Positions 5,741-6,034 of a stretch of 6,034 bases of DNA are shown piece after piece. Below the pieces are notes generated by a model. It searched no databases and was not told where the DNA came from. It saw only the letters and a program-made list of their open reading frames with translations. The translations under genes and the position numbers were made by a program. The stretch's first letter is position 1. Each line of letters starts with the position of its first letter. The DNA comes from an uncultured Eubacteriales bacterium (lineage in GTDB: Bacteria; Bacillota; Clostridia; Oscillospirales; CAG-272), in NCBI GenBank assembly GCA_934446285.1, contig CAKSEI010000097.1, positions 1 through 6,034 of the forward strand, read 5' to 3'.

Positions 5741-5778
5741 ACTCACGGGAGATTTTTTGGGAAAACTCACGGAGATTG
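5741..5778 (+). repeat. Imperfect direct repeat before the last gene
   Basis: ACTCACGGGAGATT (5741-5754) recurs as ACTCACGGAGATT (5766-5778), differing by one G. The copies are about 24 bp apart and are separated by a T-run and GGGAAA. The spacing of roughly two helical turns would suit a regulator binding one face of the DNA, but no protein can be assigned. A local duplication is equally possible. Confidence 0.5.
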
Positions 5779-5801
5779 TTTAAAAGAAAGGGGAAAAGAA
5801 A

Positions 5802-6034
5802 ATGGCAAAGGGAAAAATCGGGTATCGGCTTTTTTGCGCACTTCTTATCCTCTTTATACTTGAGATAGCGGCGCTGCCCGTCGTTATCGGCGTGACATAC
5901 GCGAGCACGGCCGAAAAGCCGGAGCATATCATTACCTACACCTCGGGCGAGCCGGGCAGGCTCATGTGGGACTCGAAAACGCAGGTTGACGATAACGGCG
6001 GGGCGCTGCTCTCGCTCTTTGACAGTGCGTATGA
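5802..6034 (+). CDS. N-terminal part of a second exported protein (3' end outside the window)
   Basis: The frame opens at ATG 5802, with AAGGGG (5788-5793) eight bases before it, and stays open to the window edge, giving 77 complete codons. The start MAKGKIGYR is followed by a long hydrophobic segment (about 10-32, LFCALLILFILEIAALPVVIGV) and then TYASTAEKP, where Thr-Tyr-Ala would suit cleavage by a signal peptidase after Ala34. The visible mature part (EHIITYTSGEPGRLMWDSKTQVDDNGGALLSLFDSAYD) is hydrophilic and looks like the beginning of a beta-rich secreted domain. It follows the SipW-like peptidase and the TasA-like gene in the same direction and is probably a second substrate or assembly partner, in the way TapA accompanies TasA in Bacillus; no sequence similarity to TapA is claimed. 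Its total length, anchor and function cannot be seen. It could instead stay membrane-anchored by the N-terminal helix. Confidence 0.78.
   Translation, partial: MAKGKIGYRLFCALLILFILEIAALPVVIGVTYASTAEKPEHIITYTSGEPGRLMWDSKTQVDDNGGALLSLFDSAY

Noticed and set aside
1..6034. CRISPR arrays, tRNA or rRNA genes, insertion sequences, attachment sites
   Set aside because: No regularly spaced repeats, no tRNA-like cloverleaf or rRNA segments, and no transposase or terminal inverted repeats were seen on either strand.

Overview
The window looks like a chromosomal stretch of a Gram-positive Firmicute, probably a gut-type member of the Clostridia (inference). The support is strong Shine-Dalgarno sites of the AGGAGG/AGGTGA kind, consensus TTGACA/TATAAT promoters with 17-bp spacers, intrinsic terminators with U-tracts, a YtrA-type GntR regulator with a TTG start, and an ER-type (SipW-like) signal peptidase next to a TasA/camelysin-like secreted protein. 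All genes are on the + strand.

Layout: (1) The 3' end of an unrecognised gene runs to 388 and is closed by a terminator at 393-420. (2) Directly behind it, a near-perfect sigma-A promoter (432-460) with overlapping inverted repeats at its start site (465-496) drives a three-gene operon. The genes are a short GntR/YtrA-type repressor (515-883), an ABC ATPase (887-1774) and a large ABC permease with about 300 residues of soluble C-terminal domain (1752-3743). The operon ends in a strong terminator at 3753-3785. (3) A second strong promoter (3892-3920) drives a SipW-like signal peptidase (4010-4687). It is followed by a structured 195-nt spacer, a TasA/camelysin-like exported protein with a SipW-type signal peptide (4883-5626), a spacer with a long hairpin and a direct repeat, and the start of a second exported protein that runs off the end (5802-6034).

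How the genes fit together: the first operon resembles self-regulated YtrA-ABC export or envelope-stress systems. The repressor probably binds its own promoter and is released under an unknown, possibly envelope-related, signal. The second group looks like a dedicated secretion cassette in which the SipW-like peptidase matures the TasA-like protein, and perhaps the next one, to build a surface or matrix fibre. The family assignments are well supported by visible motifs. Substrates, fibre formation and the regulatory roles of the spacers are inference.
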